The notes under the pieces are model-generated. The model saw only the letters and a list, made by a program, of their open reading frames with translations. It was not told where the DNA came from and searched no databases. A stretch of 64,000 nucleotides of DNA from Oidiodendron maius Zn (Eukaryota; Ascomycota; Leotiomycetes; Myxotrichaceae). The stretch lies in contig KN832891.1 in NCBI GenBank assembly GCA_000827325.1, forward strand, positions 1 through 64,000, in the 5' to 3' direction. Positions 47,144-59,428 of this stretch are shown piece after piece (the stretch's first letter is position 1; each line of letters opens with the position of its first letter). Both the position numbers and the translations under genes were made by a program.

Positions 47144-47829
47144 TTTACCCAAGATGCGCAAGCTATAGAGATTTGCATAAAAACGGTCTGTATTGTAAAG
47201 GAAGATTGAAACTAGATAGTTCGGGAAGTTTATAAAATGATAGTAAGGTTCTTTAGCTTCGGAGGCAGCTAGGAGCGTGGCGAATTTCAAGGACGGCATG
47301 ACTCCAATCGATTTAATGATGAAGCCGAATAATCCAATGCGTGAGCTTTTGATATACAGAACAGTTCTATTAGCTATTATCTGTCTCACAGCGCTGGACA
47401 ATAGTGACGTCTTAGAGTTGGGTATCGGGAATCAAATTGTACCATTTCTCTAAAAGCACTTTTAGCTAATTAGATGGATAGATAGTTATTATTAATTGAA
47501 AGACCACTCCGAGGGTCATTAAAAGGTCATATGGAAGGTGTGGGTAGAACAGTGGTTGTATTGAGTGTTAAGCTAAGTTCCTGTTTCTGCATAAACCCCC
47601 TTATAGCTTCACACAGACCATGTCGTTAAGCTCGCCGGTAGCCCTAATGCTTCAGGCTACAAGTGATTCACTGAACCTCCATTTCTCTTAACAATATTGG
47701 TGGTTGGCCTAGGCTATTGGCCAAATGAATCCATTGGCAATGGATCGGAACATATATATACATTATTTAATAAATCTAGTTTTTAATCTAAAGCGTAAAA
47801 GATAGAAAAATAGCTGTAATCAAGTGTTA
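47144..47829. other. Intergenic, AT-rich right half
   Basis: Lies between convergent genes. No gene recognised; 47735-47830 is AT-rich. Confidence 0.35.
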
Positions 47830-48958
47830 TTAAGAGTTACTATACTGCTCTATTAAAGCTAGAATCAGCTGTCTTAATGCTGTCTTTACGTTTTGATCTA
47901 TACTATTATTCATTTCATTTATAAGCGCTTGCTCCAATGCCATAAAAACCTTTATTCCGGCTTGTATCTCCGCTCTAACTACCGCGTCAATAATTCTTCC
48001 TTGCAGATTGTCGTTTATCTGGAGCCCGCTAATAGTCACAGCTAAAGGCTCTGTCATTATGCGGTCAACAGCGGGCTCTTTGCTATTTTGTGCGATTTCA
48101 GGGGGTGGAATCTGCCTCAATAGTAATTTTTGATAATAAGAGAGAGCTCTATGCATTAATGGTAAGAAGAGCAGCATTCCAGAATTGTCGCGACATGTGT
48201 GACAATTAAGAGTTCGCTCGCACAAAAGGATGCTCTTACGTGCGGTCCAGAGGGATCGGTCTAGATGTATGCTTGACTCATGCCGGTGAGCGTGATCCAG
48301 AACTGAAAACATATATAAGCCATCGGGGCTACAGGCGCACGATGCTTTCACAAGACCTGCTGTGGTAGAATCGGATCGTGATGTGTTTTGGAAGTCTGGT
48401 AAAGTACTGGTCTCTGTCCAAATGTTTTTTGGAGGAGATAGGCTTGGTGTGCTGCCTAGAGGCTCGAAGGGGTAGTTGCTAAATGGATAATTGGAATCAA
48501 AAACATCGTGGACTTGCGACTCTTGTCTAGTGCTACACGCTGAGCTCTTCGTAGCATTAAGACCGGAGCTCCCTCCAGTTATCTGGCTGTTCTTATTTGC
48601 GATATTGCTCGGGGACTGCTTAGTCTGTGACACGTCTAGCGCTATTGCACCTCGAATGTGTTCTATTAGCCAAATCGCCCCTTAGGACCCATGGCGTGGG
48701 CTCACCAGTCTGGTCTTGCTTCTCCTTGCGGGTAATTATCGCTGTCCGCGAATTCTTGTTTTTCCGGCCGCGAGGTTTGCCCATGGGTTTTCCTGTGCTG
48801 AAGGTACAAGGACTCCCCAGATGGCTGCACCGCTCGCAGCAGGGCAATTCCCGGGTACATCGAAGTTTGCATCGATGGCACTGGTCGCATGCCACTCGGG
48901 CAAGTTTTGCATTTTCGGGAGGATTAGATTGTTTGGATGGGCCTGAAGTCTCTGACAT
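47830..48958 (-). CDS. Zn2Cys6 AflR-like transcription factor, 361 aa
   Basis: Exon 1 (48706-48958) starts MSETSGPSKQ and carries the zinc cluster ACDQCHRCKLRC, CCERC, then SPC, with a GKPRGRKNKNSR basic tail. A 43-bp intron (48663-48705) gives DQTEHIRG across the junction. Exon 2 (47830-48662) has the AflR-like C-terminal domain with CSPDGLYMFSVLDHAHRH and CERTLNCHTCRDNSGML. It is a second regulator beside the cluster, but lacks the GTGRCCGAA motif upstream. It may control this cluster, another pathway, or be a relic of a neighbouring one. Confidence 0.82.
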
Positions 48959-50358
48959 TGATAGTAAGGCCTTCGATAAGATAAGCGGAGATACAGTTGA
49001 ACGAAATTTCCGCATATTCATTCTGTTGTTATTAACATTGCGAAATCCACTGCTAACCGCCCTCCATCAGCCTCTCTGCCGCCCAGTTGAGGAATTGCGC
49101 CGAGCCGTGTCTGCAAGATTTCGGGTGCAAGATTTCGGGTACGGAGGCAAACTAGCCGGGGTAAATGCTCCCCTTGGTTGTATTATAGATGCTATTCTGC
49201 GGGTCACCCCACTCTTAAATAAACTTTACAGGGGATATTTAGGGCATTTATTTTGTTCTTTCTAAAGCCACGATGTTGTTTAAGTCCCGTAGATGCTCCT
49301 AGTGATTACAAAGCATATGAACTGTAGCGTATTAGCTCTAAGGTTGTACTAGCCCCATTATAGATCCCCAACTACTTGGGGTAAGAACCCCGGGGATCTG
49401 ACCTGCTGCAGGTATATTTAAGGACCTGCTAAATCTACGTATTTCACTCCTTTACTTCTAAACGCAGCATCACGCCTTCGTTGCTGATACTTGGTACCAG
49501 TTTTACAAGTGTACAGTTGTACAACGATCGGCTGACGTCAGCCGTGTGAGCAAAATCGAGACTTTGGGTGATTTGAACTATATGTTGAGCAGTTGTACCC
49601 CCGCTTTGACACCGAGTTTCCCCTCCCAGGTGCATTACTAGAGAGTTTATTCAAGGTACCAAGTTTCCCGATCACGACTTGCATACATGTGCCTTCCTTC
49701 AGGATCTACGCTACGAGAGTGGAGTATCTTTGTGCAGATGGGCGCACAGATCAAAACACTACTCGGAGGCACCGTCAGATCGGCAGGGAGTGATGGCCGG
49801 TACTTCAAACAGCCTATGTAGGTTGCTCTGTGTAATAAAGGCACCTTCCCCGTCGGCTTTATTCCGGTGGCAACACAGCTTCTGTGTCGTGACCAACCTT
49901 AGCTGGCGGGGGGGGGGGGAGCAGCACGAGGCGACCCCTAAGAAAGACTTCCCCGCCCCTGGTGGCATACGCGATGCCGTAGCTGGGATATTTAGACCTG
50001 CCCGACGCTACTGTACCTCGTATAATGCGTTAGGAAAATCCTGCATAAAGTATACACGATAATCTGGCAATTTATAAACCAATTGAAATTCGCTGAACTC
50101 CGTATTATTAAGAAAGACTTGAAGGACGTACTTTACATGGGGGTTTTGATTTGGTCCTGTACGAGGCAAAGAGTCCGATTGACATGTCGGATATCGTGAC
50201 ACTTGAAATTCAATTGTGAATGCTGTGCCGCCATGTAGCCTCGCCCAGTGATCCTTCTAGAAGTTCCTTTGAATTTCATCCGATTCAAACAGATATTTAG
50301 AATTCCTAGCTATGAACTCACGTCGAGTCTGCCTCTCACACTGCGGCGCGTCACAACC
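48959..50358. other. Intergenic between two AflR-like genes
   Basis: No gene with a recognisable domain. A short tandem ATTTCGGGT-containing repeat lies near 49114-49141, and a run of about 11 G near 49909-49919. I found no zinc-cluster exon in this region that could belong to the next gene. Confidence 0.4.
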
Positions 50359-51159
50359 ATGGACTTGTTCAATCCTTATGATGCGGGTTTGGACACACTG
50401 CGGTATGCGATAATGTGCCCCAACTGCGGTATGCCGGATTGCATTTGCGGAACCCAAACATCCTCCCCCTCTACAGCTGAGTTCAATAACTGTAGCCCTG
50501 CCACTTTGCCCTGGACAGATCACCCGACATCACTCGATGGGTATCAATCTATTTTCCAGAACCCTGCGATGCCACCACCATCCAGTCACCCAGCATCGGC
50601 TTTTGTAGAAAGTCAGACGTCGGCAGGACTGCTAGAAAATTCCGCTCAGAGATCGGATTGTTCTTGCCTCCGTGAGGTACTCCTTATTAGCGAGCGCCTA
50701 GAAAGATATGCAGGGTGTAAGCTTGGGTTTAAAAGCCTCGTCATGCTTTCTCGCAACGTGTTAGAAGCCTGCGAGAAATATCCGAGATGCCAAAACTGTG
50801 AAGAATTTCTCATTACGACCCTATGTATCACAGCTTTACGCCGAACGTCAGCATTCTACAGAAAACTCGCCTCGGCTCCCCAAGGGGGGGCTGCTCTAGA
50901 TGAGCGGACCTTTCAGTGTCGTATTGGTAACTTTGAGTCCGAAACAGTACTGGACGAGGATACGTGTAGGCTGCTATTATGCGCGGAGATAGAGCGGTCC
51001 TTGAGAAGCACGGCAGAGTTCGAGAGGCTTGTAGGGCCAGACAGCAAGGAGGCACGGCGGACGGACAACTTTGCCCTTCAATATTACCAAGATATGATCA
51101 AAAATGTGAAGACCCATTTACAGGAAGCCTTAGACTTGATGCATGTTAAAAATAGTTAG
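50359..51159 (+). CDS. AflR-domain protein without a zinc cluster, 266 aa
   Basis: The C-terminal part (CSCLREVLLISERLERY, NVLEACEKYPRCQNCEEFL, ITALRRTSAFYRKLA) matches the AflR-type regulatory domain and lines up with the neighbouring regulator. The N-terminus has only CPNCGMPDCICG, not a Zn2Cys6 domain. The ATG at 50359 is the best start; 37 upstream codons are open but carry no DNA-binding motif. It is either a truncated paralogue or a co-regulator acting by pairing with a full-length factor. Confidence 0.65.
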   Translation: MDLFNPYDAGLDTLRYAIMCPNCGMPDCICGTQTSSPSTAEFNNCSPATLPWTDHPTSLDGYQSIFQNPAMPPPSSHPASAFVESQTSAGLLENSAQRSDCSCLREVLLISERLERYAGCKLGFKSLVMLSRNVLEACEKYPRCQNCEEFLITTLCITALRRTSAFYRKLASAPQGGAALDERTFQCRIGNFESETVLDEDTCRLLLCAEIERSLRSTAEFERLVGPDSKEARRTDNFALQYYQDMIKNVKTHLQEALDLMHVKNS

Positions 51160-52943
51160 CTTTATGATGAATTGAAATGGTAGTTTCAGCAGGGGAGCCA
51201 ATCGTGCTAGAATGGGTTTAAAAAGACACTGCTTGAAGATTAGTAGAACAGATAACCTGGGTTTAGATCTATTGCTATCCAAAATTGCAGTAGTATAGCC
51301 GTATATTTGTTGACTTGATGTAGGTTAGGTACGAAGGCATTGTCTACCTAATACGAGTCAAGTGGGGAGTCACTGCATGGTGGCAATGCCATGCCACTGT
51401 GTATATGCGGAGAGCTGTTGTCCATATTGGAATAGAAGTCAGTTTAGTCGTAATAATATTCAATACAGAAGGCACAATATGATGCGCATGTTGTAGTTAG
51501 GAATCATGCTGGATTTCGGCCTATTTATCAGGAGTACAACCTATATCCTCTGAATGCCAACTAATACCCTCCCTATATAGCTGAATATTTAGTTATACTG
51601 AGTTATTATTATTAATGTGTGTCTAGAAGAGGATAAATAGTAGGCCTAGTTGTTCAATAGACTTTTCCGTACTTCCGATACAGATGGATTCCGCTTATGA
51701 CTTCAAGCAGCACTATGGTCAGGGAACGACGGTAACGTTGAGGACATTTGACTTCGAAAATCTGATATTTCATTTTGGTCATTTCAATACTGTAGGCGCA
51801 TCACAGCTATGTGACTAGAAGATGGCATAAATAGTGAGCTCGGACATTAACCTCTTCGGATCAATGCATGTATTCAATCACGTTTGAGGATAATGGCAAA
51901 CATCGGAGATTTGTATCATACCTTATTGAAGGCAAAATTCCCGGACCACAAATATACTTCAGTGGAGGGCGTAAACAGGCTCAGATGCGGTGGGCAGAGG
52001 TGTCTTCGACGTGGCTCAAGGGCGGGGTTCACGTAGCCAATTGAGCGGCAATTACGCAATACATGCAATCTATTTGAAGTTGCTCTTTTGCGATGTAACT
52101 GGGAGAATCTGGTCAGCACGGCAGCTATAGCTAAGCTAGGCTCCGAACGGCAAAGAGGAAAGGCACAAGTCCACACATACCTGCGCCAATGCGCTCCCCT
52201 GCCCGACCCTTCACAGGATCAGCGCAGGCAGAAAGTCCGAAGAATTTGTTTTCCCATCACCATCAAGTTTAATCCGTTGCCTGCATGGCCCACGGATATG
52301 CAGCAGATATCGCACGTACAGTACTCTAGAATCTGACCCCACCTTGCGTTTACTCCGGACACTGAACAGAAAATGCGCAACCCCATCGCGACAAGTTTTG
52401 CGATCAGTTTTCGCTATAGATGGATGCGTTGGAGTGGCGGCATCGCTATTCAGTCGACAATATCGAGGCCATTAAGAGGGGGCTGCCATGCAGAATTCCA
52501 TTACAAATCGCCTGCAGGTGGTAGGTTAGTTATCTGACCTGCTCTTTGCTCTTCCTAAATGGTAGAGGACTGCTATTCTTCCTGTTCGTCTTCCTGCTCA
52601 AACTGCCTTATCAGGTTGATGCAACGAGTCAACAATCATCCCACAATCATACATCACTCTACACATCTTCAGTCCTCTGGGCAAAATATAAAATAAGAAA
52701 TTTTCTCGCAGAGTAGTTGAACGTAATCGTGCATATTCAGTAAATGCCGTTGAAGTATTCTAAACGTAAGTACGAATCATCCGGCCCTGATCTTCCCCCA
52801 CTTTCTTTCTCCTACACCGAGACAGGGAAATGTGTCTTCTCTCGACGGGAGAGGCTTCAGGTCAAGCATTGATACTGGTTGTCTGCTTAACAAGATCTTC
52901 TGACGTCGATAACTAGAGTTAGGCTAGAAGAAGGCGTTCAGGC
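51160..52943. other. Intergenic region with a possible degraded LTR
   Basis: About 51465-51600 resembles, weakly, the Ty1/copia LTR seen at 63.3 kb (similar run from CAGAAGGCACAATATG onward). Frames at 51916-52336 overlap each other on opposite strands and show no domain. No supportable gene. Confidence 0.3.
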
Positions 52944-52951
52944 CATTTGGA

Positions 52952-54341
52952 GTGGAGGAGAGCGACATCGTTAGCCTGCTGCACAAATACAAAGATTACG
53001 AGAAGATGAGCGATACCTTGTCGGGTTCGAATAAGACAGAGGATGACGTTGTTCCTGTCTCACTAGAGGGCTCTGAAACGCCTATAGACCTGGCACCGCC
53101 GTTAATTGCGCCTCCGTCGAGATGGATATCCTATCTCTAGGTCCTAGCAGGACATCTAATGATCTTTGATATATTTGGCTACATTGGATCGTGGGGACTC
53201 TTCCAGTTGTATTATCGAGTGGCGCTTAACCGGTCACAATCGGACATCTCTTGGGTTGGCTCCGTCTAGCTCTTCCTTGTCTTCACCATTAGAACCTTCT
53301 CCAGCCGCACTCTCGACACAGGATATCTGCAGACAACCTTGGCTGTTGGATATACCCTCCAGATTATTGGGATCTTCACTACTGCCCAAGCCACAACTTA
53401 CAGGCAGCTCTTTCTTGCCCACGGCGTTTGTATTAGACTCGGCAACAGTCTGACCTTCTGCCCCATGATCTCACTCATCAGTATATATTTCGGTAACAAG
53501 ACTCGAGCATTAGCTGTGTCTTTTGCCGCTACTGGTGCAGCGACCGGCGGAATAGTCTTTCCTGCTATTACAAGGCAGCTCCTTACATCAGTAGGCATAC
53601 AGTGGACCGTCCGCATTATAGGCTTCGTGTTTATTGCCAACTCGGCTATCACTCTCGCCATTGTTAAGCCTCGGGTAGTAGCTTGCAAGACTGGACCCGT
53701 CGTGGAATAGGCGGCTTTCAAGGAACTGCCGTATCTTCTCTTTACAGTAGGCACGTTCCTAGCGCTCTGGAGTCTGTATTTTGCCTACTACTATGTATGA
53801 CTTCTCCCCTCAGAGCTTATTCCACTCTACTAATCAATACCCAGATCTCTATATTTGGATCACAAATTATCCACATCCCATTCAACGAATCCTTCTATCT
53901 TATCATGGCAATTAACGGTATTGGCATTGCAGGCCGTATCTTCCCGCCTGGCTCGTTACTATAGTTGGTGACGTCCTGCTGGTCCTTATTCCCGTCGCCT
54001 TTAGGGCCGGTATGCTACTATATACCTAGGCCTTTATTCGCTCCTATAATAGCCTTCTTGTATAGATCATTGTCTTCGGCTTCTTCGCCAACGCTATGCA
54101 GTCACTCTTTATCGGTGGTGTTAGAAGCCTAACCAAGGACAAGCAGAAGATGGGCGTCCGCGTGGGCATGGTATTTACCGTGGTGAGCTTTGCGTACTTA
54201 ACAGGCCTGCCAATCGCGGGTGCATTAATTGATCTGCGTGGAGGGGACTTTCTGTACGCTCAGATCTTTGGTGGGACGACGATGGTGTGCGGCGCCGTCG
54301 TCCTGGTCGGTGCCGTCATGGCCAAGCGGGATCTGCAGTAG
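52952..54341 (+). pseudogene. MFS monocarboxylate-type transporter pseudogene
   Basis: A host transporter gene that still reads as an MFS protein: FDIFGYIGSWGLFQLYYR, FLAHGVCIRLGNSLTFCPM, SFAATGAATGGIVFPAITRQLL, and a good C-terminal part to 54341. The reading is cut by in-frame TAG stops at 53138, 53267 and 53708, and again around 53960, 54027 and 54063, where glutamine or tryptophan codons would be expected. All fit CpA-to-TpA change (CAG or TGG to TAG), the RIP signature. At least one intron (near 53797-53845) is still visible. The exact 5' end is unclear. Clearly not functional. Confidence 0.75.
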
Positions 54342-55043
54342 GATGTGTCCCAAGGTGGCCCTAACGTGGTAGAAGAAAGATCGAACGATATGTTAAACCT
54401 CAAATGAACCATGCAGAAGAAGAGGGGATGAATATAATAGGAGGCTTTTGGGTCTGTTATTGGGAAAGGAAATGCATTGGACTCTATAAATGGGTTTACA
54501 GCACACATTAGAATAACATTCGAGCGGCTTTCTCATCTGCGACTATAGCAGTGCAACGAACTCAACATAAAATTGGCACCATAATCGTGCATTAGATGAT
54601 GACAGGATGCCCGGGGATTCACCATATGCTGTGGTGAGATGCATTGTCCTCATGCCGGGTTCAAAGGTTAATATCGCTATTCGTGTGAAAATAATATGAG
54701 AATAATTTCACAAAATGACAAGTATTTTAGCAGTGATATCTGTCAGCTACAGAGGGTTATTGCCACTATCTAATAGGGTGGCCTGAAGCAAAGCGGAATG
54801 CTATAACATTTGGTCAGGCCGTGTACTATCAAAGATTCTATTTGCGCTCCAGTGGGGTTTGTATATGCAATACATTTCCATTGGGTCATTCTCAACATGA
54901 TTTAGTCCCAATTCTGACTATCTACAGCCAAACGCAGCCTCTCCTTTGTTCTATCTCGCATGCGTCGTAGGTATATGATGCGCTATGCACTACCTGCAAC
55001 AAGGGCGACCAAAAATCGATAATTGGCCCAATGTGCATTTAAA
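54342..55043. other. Intergenic gap
   Basis: No gene recognised between the pseudogene and the convergent secreted-protein gene. Confidence 0.4.
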
Positions 55044-56090
55044 TTACAGCAGGAAAGTTGCAGTGCCGATGCCGATGCAGATGATGCTGGCGGCACTGAC
55101 GAAGTACTGGACGGTGGCGGAGCTGGTGAGGGCAGAGGGGGTCGGGGTTGAGGCCGCGGCCGACGAGGCGCTGCCAGTTTGCACAGGTTGGCTGCCGTTG
55201 GCCAGCGCAGTCGAGTTGGAGAAGGGATTTGTGCCATTGATCATAACCTCAGGACCGGCATTATCGCAATAGTGAGGAGGGCATTGCGAGCTTCCCTGGC
55301 CGAAGGACAAGGTCCAGTTCGTTGTCATGGGCTCACCCGGCGGGTCACTGGGACACATGGGGTTCTCACGGGCAATGGGACAGTCAGCTCTCTGACAGAT
55401 GGAGCTATTCTGGGGGCCCTGGGACTTGATGAGATCGTACGGGGGTAGGCAGCGGTAGTTGAAGAGCGCATCAAAGGTGGCGTTAGAGATGGCGACATCT
55501 TCCTCCGTGACGCCCATGGACAGCAGAGACAAGCCGATCTGGGTAATGAAGTACCCCACGTCCTCGGGACCGAGATACATGAATTTGTGCACCTCATAGA
55601 TGCTATTGGGACCAATATAGGGCGGAAACCCGTCGTCACCGATCTTGGAGCAGCCAATTACGGTACCAAAATAGGGGTAGACGTGCGTGAGATGTACGTT
55701 CTGCACCAGGTTCGTGCCGTTGGGAGTGAAATGGGGGTAGACGGGTGCGAGGCCAGAGGCATCCGGATTGATGATGCTGATAGCCACCCCGTGCGAGCCC
55801 CCCTGATTCGCCGAGGCCAGGCCTCCGTTGAAGTGAGGCAGAAGGTTGACCGGTTTGCCTTGGTATGTGCCGGGGCTGAGGAAACCCGTGATGTTTTCTC
55901 CGCTCTCCAAGGTGATGCCTCCGAATGCGAAGCGGTTGACCAGCACATTCATGAACGAATGCTGGTTGACGGCGGTGTTCTCGCTCCCAAAGTACAAAGG
56001 CGCGTAGTAGTCGCAAATTGATACGTTGGCCGGGCGCTGAGCCATGACGCGAACCGCGGCGGCGAGCACCACTAGAGACTTCAGCTGCAT
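55044..56090 (-). CDS. Secreted, probably GPI-anchored, cysteine-containing protein, 348 aa
   Basis: The ATG at 56090 gives a signal peptide (MQLKSLVVLAAAVRVMAQ) followed by a mature start RPANVSICDYYAPLYFG. The body has several N-glycosylation sites and ten or so cysteines. It is followed by a Ser/Thr/Ala-rich linker and a hydrophobic C-terminal segment (VSAASIICIGIGTATFLL), the layout of a GPI-anchored cell-surface protein. I recognise the fold type only as a fungal surface protein of unknown function. Single exon. No link to the biosynthetic cluster is seen. Confidence 0.75.
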   Translation of the reverse strand: MQLKSLVVLAAAVRVMAQRPANVSICDYYAPLYFGSENTAVNQHSFMNVLVNRFAFGGITLESGENITGFLSPGTYQGKPVNLLPHFNGGLASANQGGSHGVAISIINPDASGLAPVYPHFTPNGTNLVQNVHLTHVYPYFGTVIGCSKIGDDGFPPYIGPNSIYEVHKFMYLGPEDVGYFITQIGLSLLSMGVTEEDVAISNATFDALFNYRCLPPYDLIKSQGPQNSSICQRADCPIARENPMCPSDPPGEPMTTNWTLSFGQGSSQCPPHYCDNAGPEVMINGTNPFSNSTALANGSQPVQTGSASSAAASTPTPSALTSSATVQYFVSAASIICIGIGTATFLL

Positions 56091-57423
56091 TTTTGCGATG
56101 GAGAGGAGCTCAGTTGAGAGCGAGTCAGAGGGAGGAAACGAGAACCGGTCAACCTGGAGGCCGCGCGAAGGTGTGCTTTTCAAACGCGGGAACAGCGCGA
56201 CATCATTGAAAGCTGATCGAGAAGACGCGCCATATTATAACCCTTTGCAGAGATGGATAATCGACCCGAGGATACGTGAGATTTCCCACTTCCCGCTCCC
56301 TAGAGTCGCCCAAGCCTTCGTTGCTGGGCTCTGCATTAGTTGTCCGGGATGGGAAGAGAGCCTGCGCGCCGCAGGTCAGCGACGATAGCTCCCTTTTCCC
56401 GTGTTGAAGTTATTCCGGAAATCAGGTCATAGAGGACTGGCGCAAAACGGGACGCTGTATGGTCGTGATGTTTGAGCCTCTAATATTGCGGTATGCCGGG
56501 CATAATTAGGCTAAGAACCGCCTTATGAATAAAATAAGTTTTCTTCTCATCTTAGTAATTCCTATAGCGGTATTAAACTTATTGATGGTCAAATGGGATG
56601 AAAATTGATTTAAGCGTCCAGCTCTAATTACAGAGAGAATTTTTAAAATACAACCAATCGTGCATATTGTAAATCAAATTGGTTTTCATTTCAACTTACC
56701 TAAAAGCTTGAGACTTGCATATAACAGGGGCTGGCAGTGAATAAATGCAGCTCAGTGGATACCCTATGTACAGCATCACGTCAATATGTGCTTTAATATT
56801 ACCCCGAAGCATAGCAGGCGCGTTCTGGATCCAGCTCGGCCACCCCGTGGGGGATCCGCAGGAAACATGCGCCCACAGCCTGACCTCGGGCCGCTGGGGG
56901 TCTTGGCGCGGAAACGAAAGGCTATTAATTCTCCGGACTTTTACTAGTCGGCCGCCACATGTTACTCTTGGCCCCTGTTGTCTAGGTATTTGGGCGGGGT
57001 CAAAAGTGCTTTGTCGATGGTGTAACGTGAATAGGCAGAAAAAGGCGGGAGAGTGGGCGGTCGTATTACACTACCGTGATTCGCGCAGGGTGCTTTCTTG
57101 GCTTCATCGGCATGGACATGTCCTACAAACCAATGCTTGTCAGCCAACAACCGCCAGAAAGGGTTGTCCGCAGAGGCATGCCTTCTCCATGCAGCATGTG
57201 TGACAGGAACGAGATGTTACCGGGATCAGTAAGCTCGACATCGAAAGGGATGGGAATCCCGCCAAGCGCAGGTTACTTATTCCCCGCCGCCACAAACCTT
57301 ATAATGTCGCTTCTATCATTCGACAAATCTCCTCTAACCCATTGTCTGCCTTCCGCTCTCCTCCTATACAACGAGGCTTATCACTTGTCTGGCCTCCGCT
57401 CTAGAAGCCCTAACCACTCGACC
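56091..57423. other. Divergent intergenic region
   Basis: Frames at 56745-57203 and on the other strand show no domain. The left part is the promoter of the secreted protein and the right part that of the carbonic anhydrase. The middle (56510-56740) is AT-rich. Confidence 0.4.
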
Positions 57424-58099
57424 ATGGCCACCAAGAAGGTTCAGGATCTCATCAACAAGAATGCGTAAGGAAACCGTCTCAGCTTTTGCTGTTCCCTTCT
57501 ATTTGAAACTTACCTGGGGTGCGCAGGGCCTTCGCTGCCGACAACTATGGCGCCCCACCCGATTTCAAGTTCTTGCTGGGTCTGCCCAGGCACACGGCAG
57601 TGTGTATAATCTCTTGCGCCGACCCGCGTCTCATCCCCGAGCAATACTTCGGCTTCGGCATGGGGGAGATGCCCGTCATCCGTGTAGCTGGTGCACGCGT
57701 CAAGGACTCACTTCGCTCCCTATTGGTCCTCGAGAACGCTCTTGGGCTCGGCGGGGTGGTTATCGTGCATCACACCGGTAGGCTATTCCCGTCTTACCTA
57801 CGCGGGGAACGAAAAGTTCTCGACAAAGCTTCCGCTGACCTCTGTGACCACGTGCAGACTGTGGCATGACCCACCTGACCGATGCCGGGTTGAAAGCAAG
57901 CCTGAAGGAGAAGTGTCCCCAGAATGCGGCCGAGATCGACGCCATGGACTTTGACGAGATCACTGATGCCGACCTGCAGACCAGCGTAAAGAAGGACATC
58001 AAGTTCCTCAAGGAGTCGCCATACTTCAGCCAAGACCTTGTTGTTACTGGCATGATCTTCGACCTCAACGCTGGGAAGGTCATCGAGACTATTAGTTAG
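57424..58099 (+). CDS. Beta-class carbonic anhydrase, short form, 177 aa
   Basis: Interconverts CO2 and bicarbonate. Exons 57424-57464, 57527-57777 and 57858-58099 join in frame. The zinc ligands are visible: Cys and Asp in SCADPR, His in the HHTDCG motif, and the second Cys there. The intron lies inside HHT-DCG. The length is that of the small fungal beta-carbonic anhydrases and there is no evident targeting peptide, so cytosolic. A primary-metabolism gene with no evident cluster link. Confidence 0.9.
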
Positions 58100-59428
58100 C
58101 CTCGCACAAAGGCATAGGACGAATTGGCGATTTTCACGCGAAATATGTTCTACCCCCTTTAACACCATGCATTTAAAACCCTATATCTTAACACCACGCT
58201 GTTATGTATTAGAGATATCTAGTAATATAATTATTTAGACGGAGTCAAGTCTATATTAGTGTTTGTCTAGAAAGTCTCCGTCCACGATGACGCATATGAA
58301 ATTGTTTTTGGCAGCCCCCTGCTCAACCTGTTTCTACCATGCAGCTGCCATTTGGTGTGAATGGGATCTATGATGTAAAAAGGCCTTCAACACAGTCCGT
58401 ATACATACTGTACTTTTTCTCATATCGGACGGCTCAGCACCGTCCCGATCTCACTCGAGACGGGGACCCGCCTAGCCCCGCTACGATATTGTCTAACAGC
58501 ATTCCGTATGCGAAGGGCTTTACCGTTAACAAATGCGGTAAATTTTATCTTGAGCAGAGGTCAGGGAATGCGCAGGTCGTAGTCTCGAATCAAGGTGAAA
58601 CTCAGTGTATTGACTATTGAGTATGGCAGAGACAACTAAAGTCAGAAGTAGGATACAGGAGACCTAGCTTTCTACATAACGCTGCACTCTTAGTTGAGTC
58701 ACTGAATAGGCTCCCACCGAGTCGCCTTATAGGCAGTAGTGGGTAGCCTAGTAGGTATCAGCATCTCATGTACAGTATGTGCCTGAAGCCCTTATACCGG
58801 TCAACATTTTAGGCGACCGAAAGTAAGAAAATACTCTTCTCATTTGGAGCGCCTCGTTTGGCCCCGTAGCTGCTATTGGGAGGCGCTACAGTCGACACCA
58901 GTAGGCTGTAGCAGCGCAGAATAATTAGGAAATCTAAGACTTAGTACTTTTCTTTATTTGTAGACGGCCTAGCAAAGAATTGGAAAGTATTGCTTAAATT
59001 TAATCGTTGCAATAAACTGTATTGCCACTGCGGCGTGTTGACCGGCTACTCATGGTCCAGGTACATTTTACCTCCGAGGTATACTTGCCCCGCACATGCA
59101 GAGCGATGATACGTCCGACTAGTCTCCTCGGTCAGCTCATCCTGTATACAGAAACCGGCGCCGCCGTAAGCCATGATGACCCCCGTGTATGTTGTATCTT
59201 GCCGGAATACATGGCTAAATATTCATCTCTACACACCCTTCGTGCCACAAAAATTCTACACTATTGCAGGGGTATGTGAATTTAAAGGTTTACATGCCGT
59301 AGAACATATATATGTCGGACTTGATTAAACCGAAATCCCTACATTATACTTAAGCCTGCTCAATGCCCCTCTTTGACACAATGCCATATTCTTACCGATA
59401 CCATTACCTTCTCTACTAATCTATCCAC
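58100..59428. other. Intergenic region containing a solo LTR
   Basis: Apart from the LTR remnant at about 58545-58806 I see no gene. The 85-aa frame at 59022-59279 has no domain. Confidence 0.35.
58545..58806 (-). mobile_element. Degenerate solo LTR of a Ty1/copia element
   Basis: About 58549-58640 aligns clearly with 63403-63510 (shared words GCAGGTCGTAGTC, AATCAAGGTGAAACTCAG, GCAGAGACAACTAA). Read on the minus strand the right edge is TGTTGACCGGTATAAGG, a typical LTR start. The left edge is uncertain. Considerable divergence from the 63.3-kb LTR suggests an old insertion. No internal region is present. Confidence 0.55.

Noticed and set aside
56745-57203. 152-aa frame before the carbonic anhydrase
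   Set aside because: Trp/Arg-rich translation without a domain; overlaps the promoter.
58812-58824. GCGACCGAAAG as a further cluster motif
   Set aside because: It lies at the edge of a solo LTR, far from any cluster gene start, so it is probably chance.
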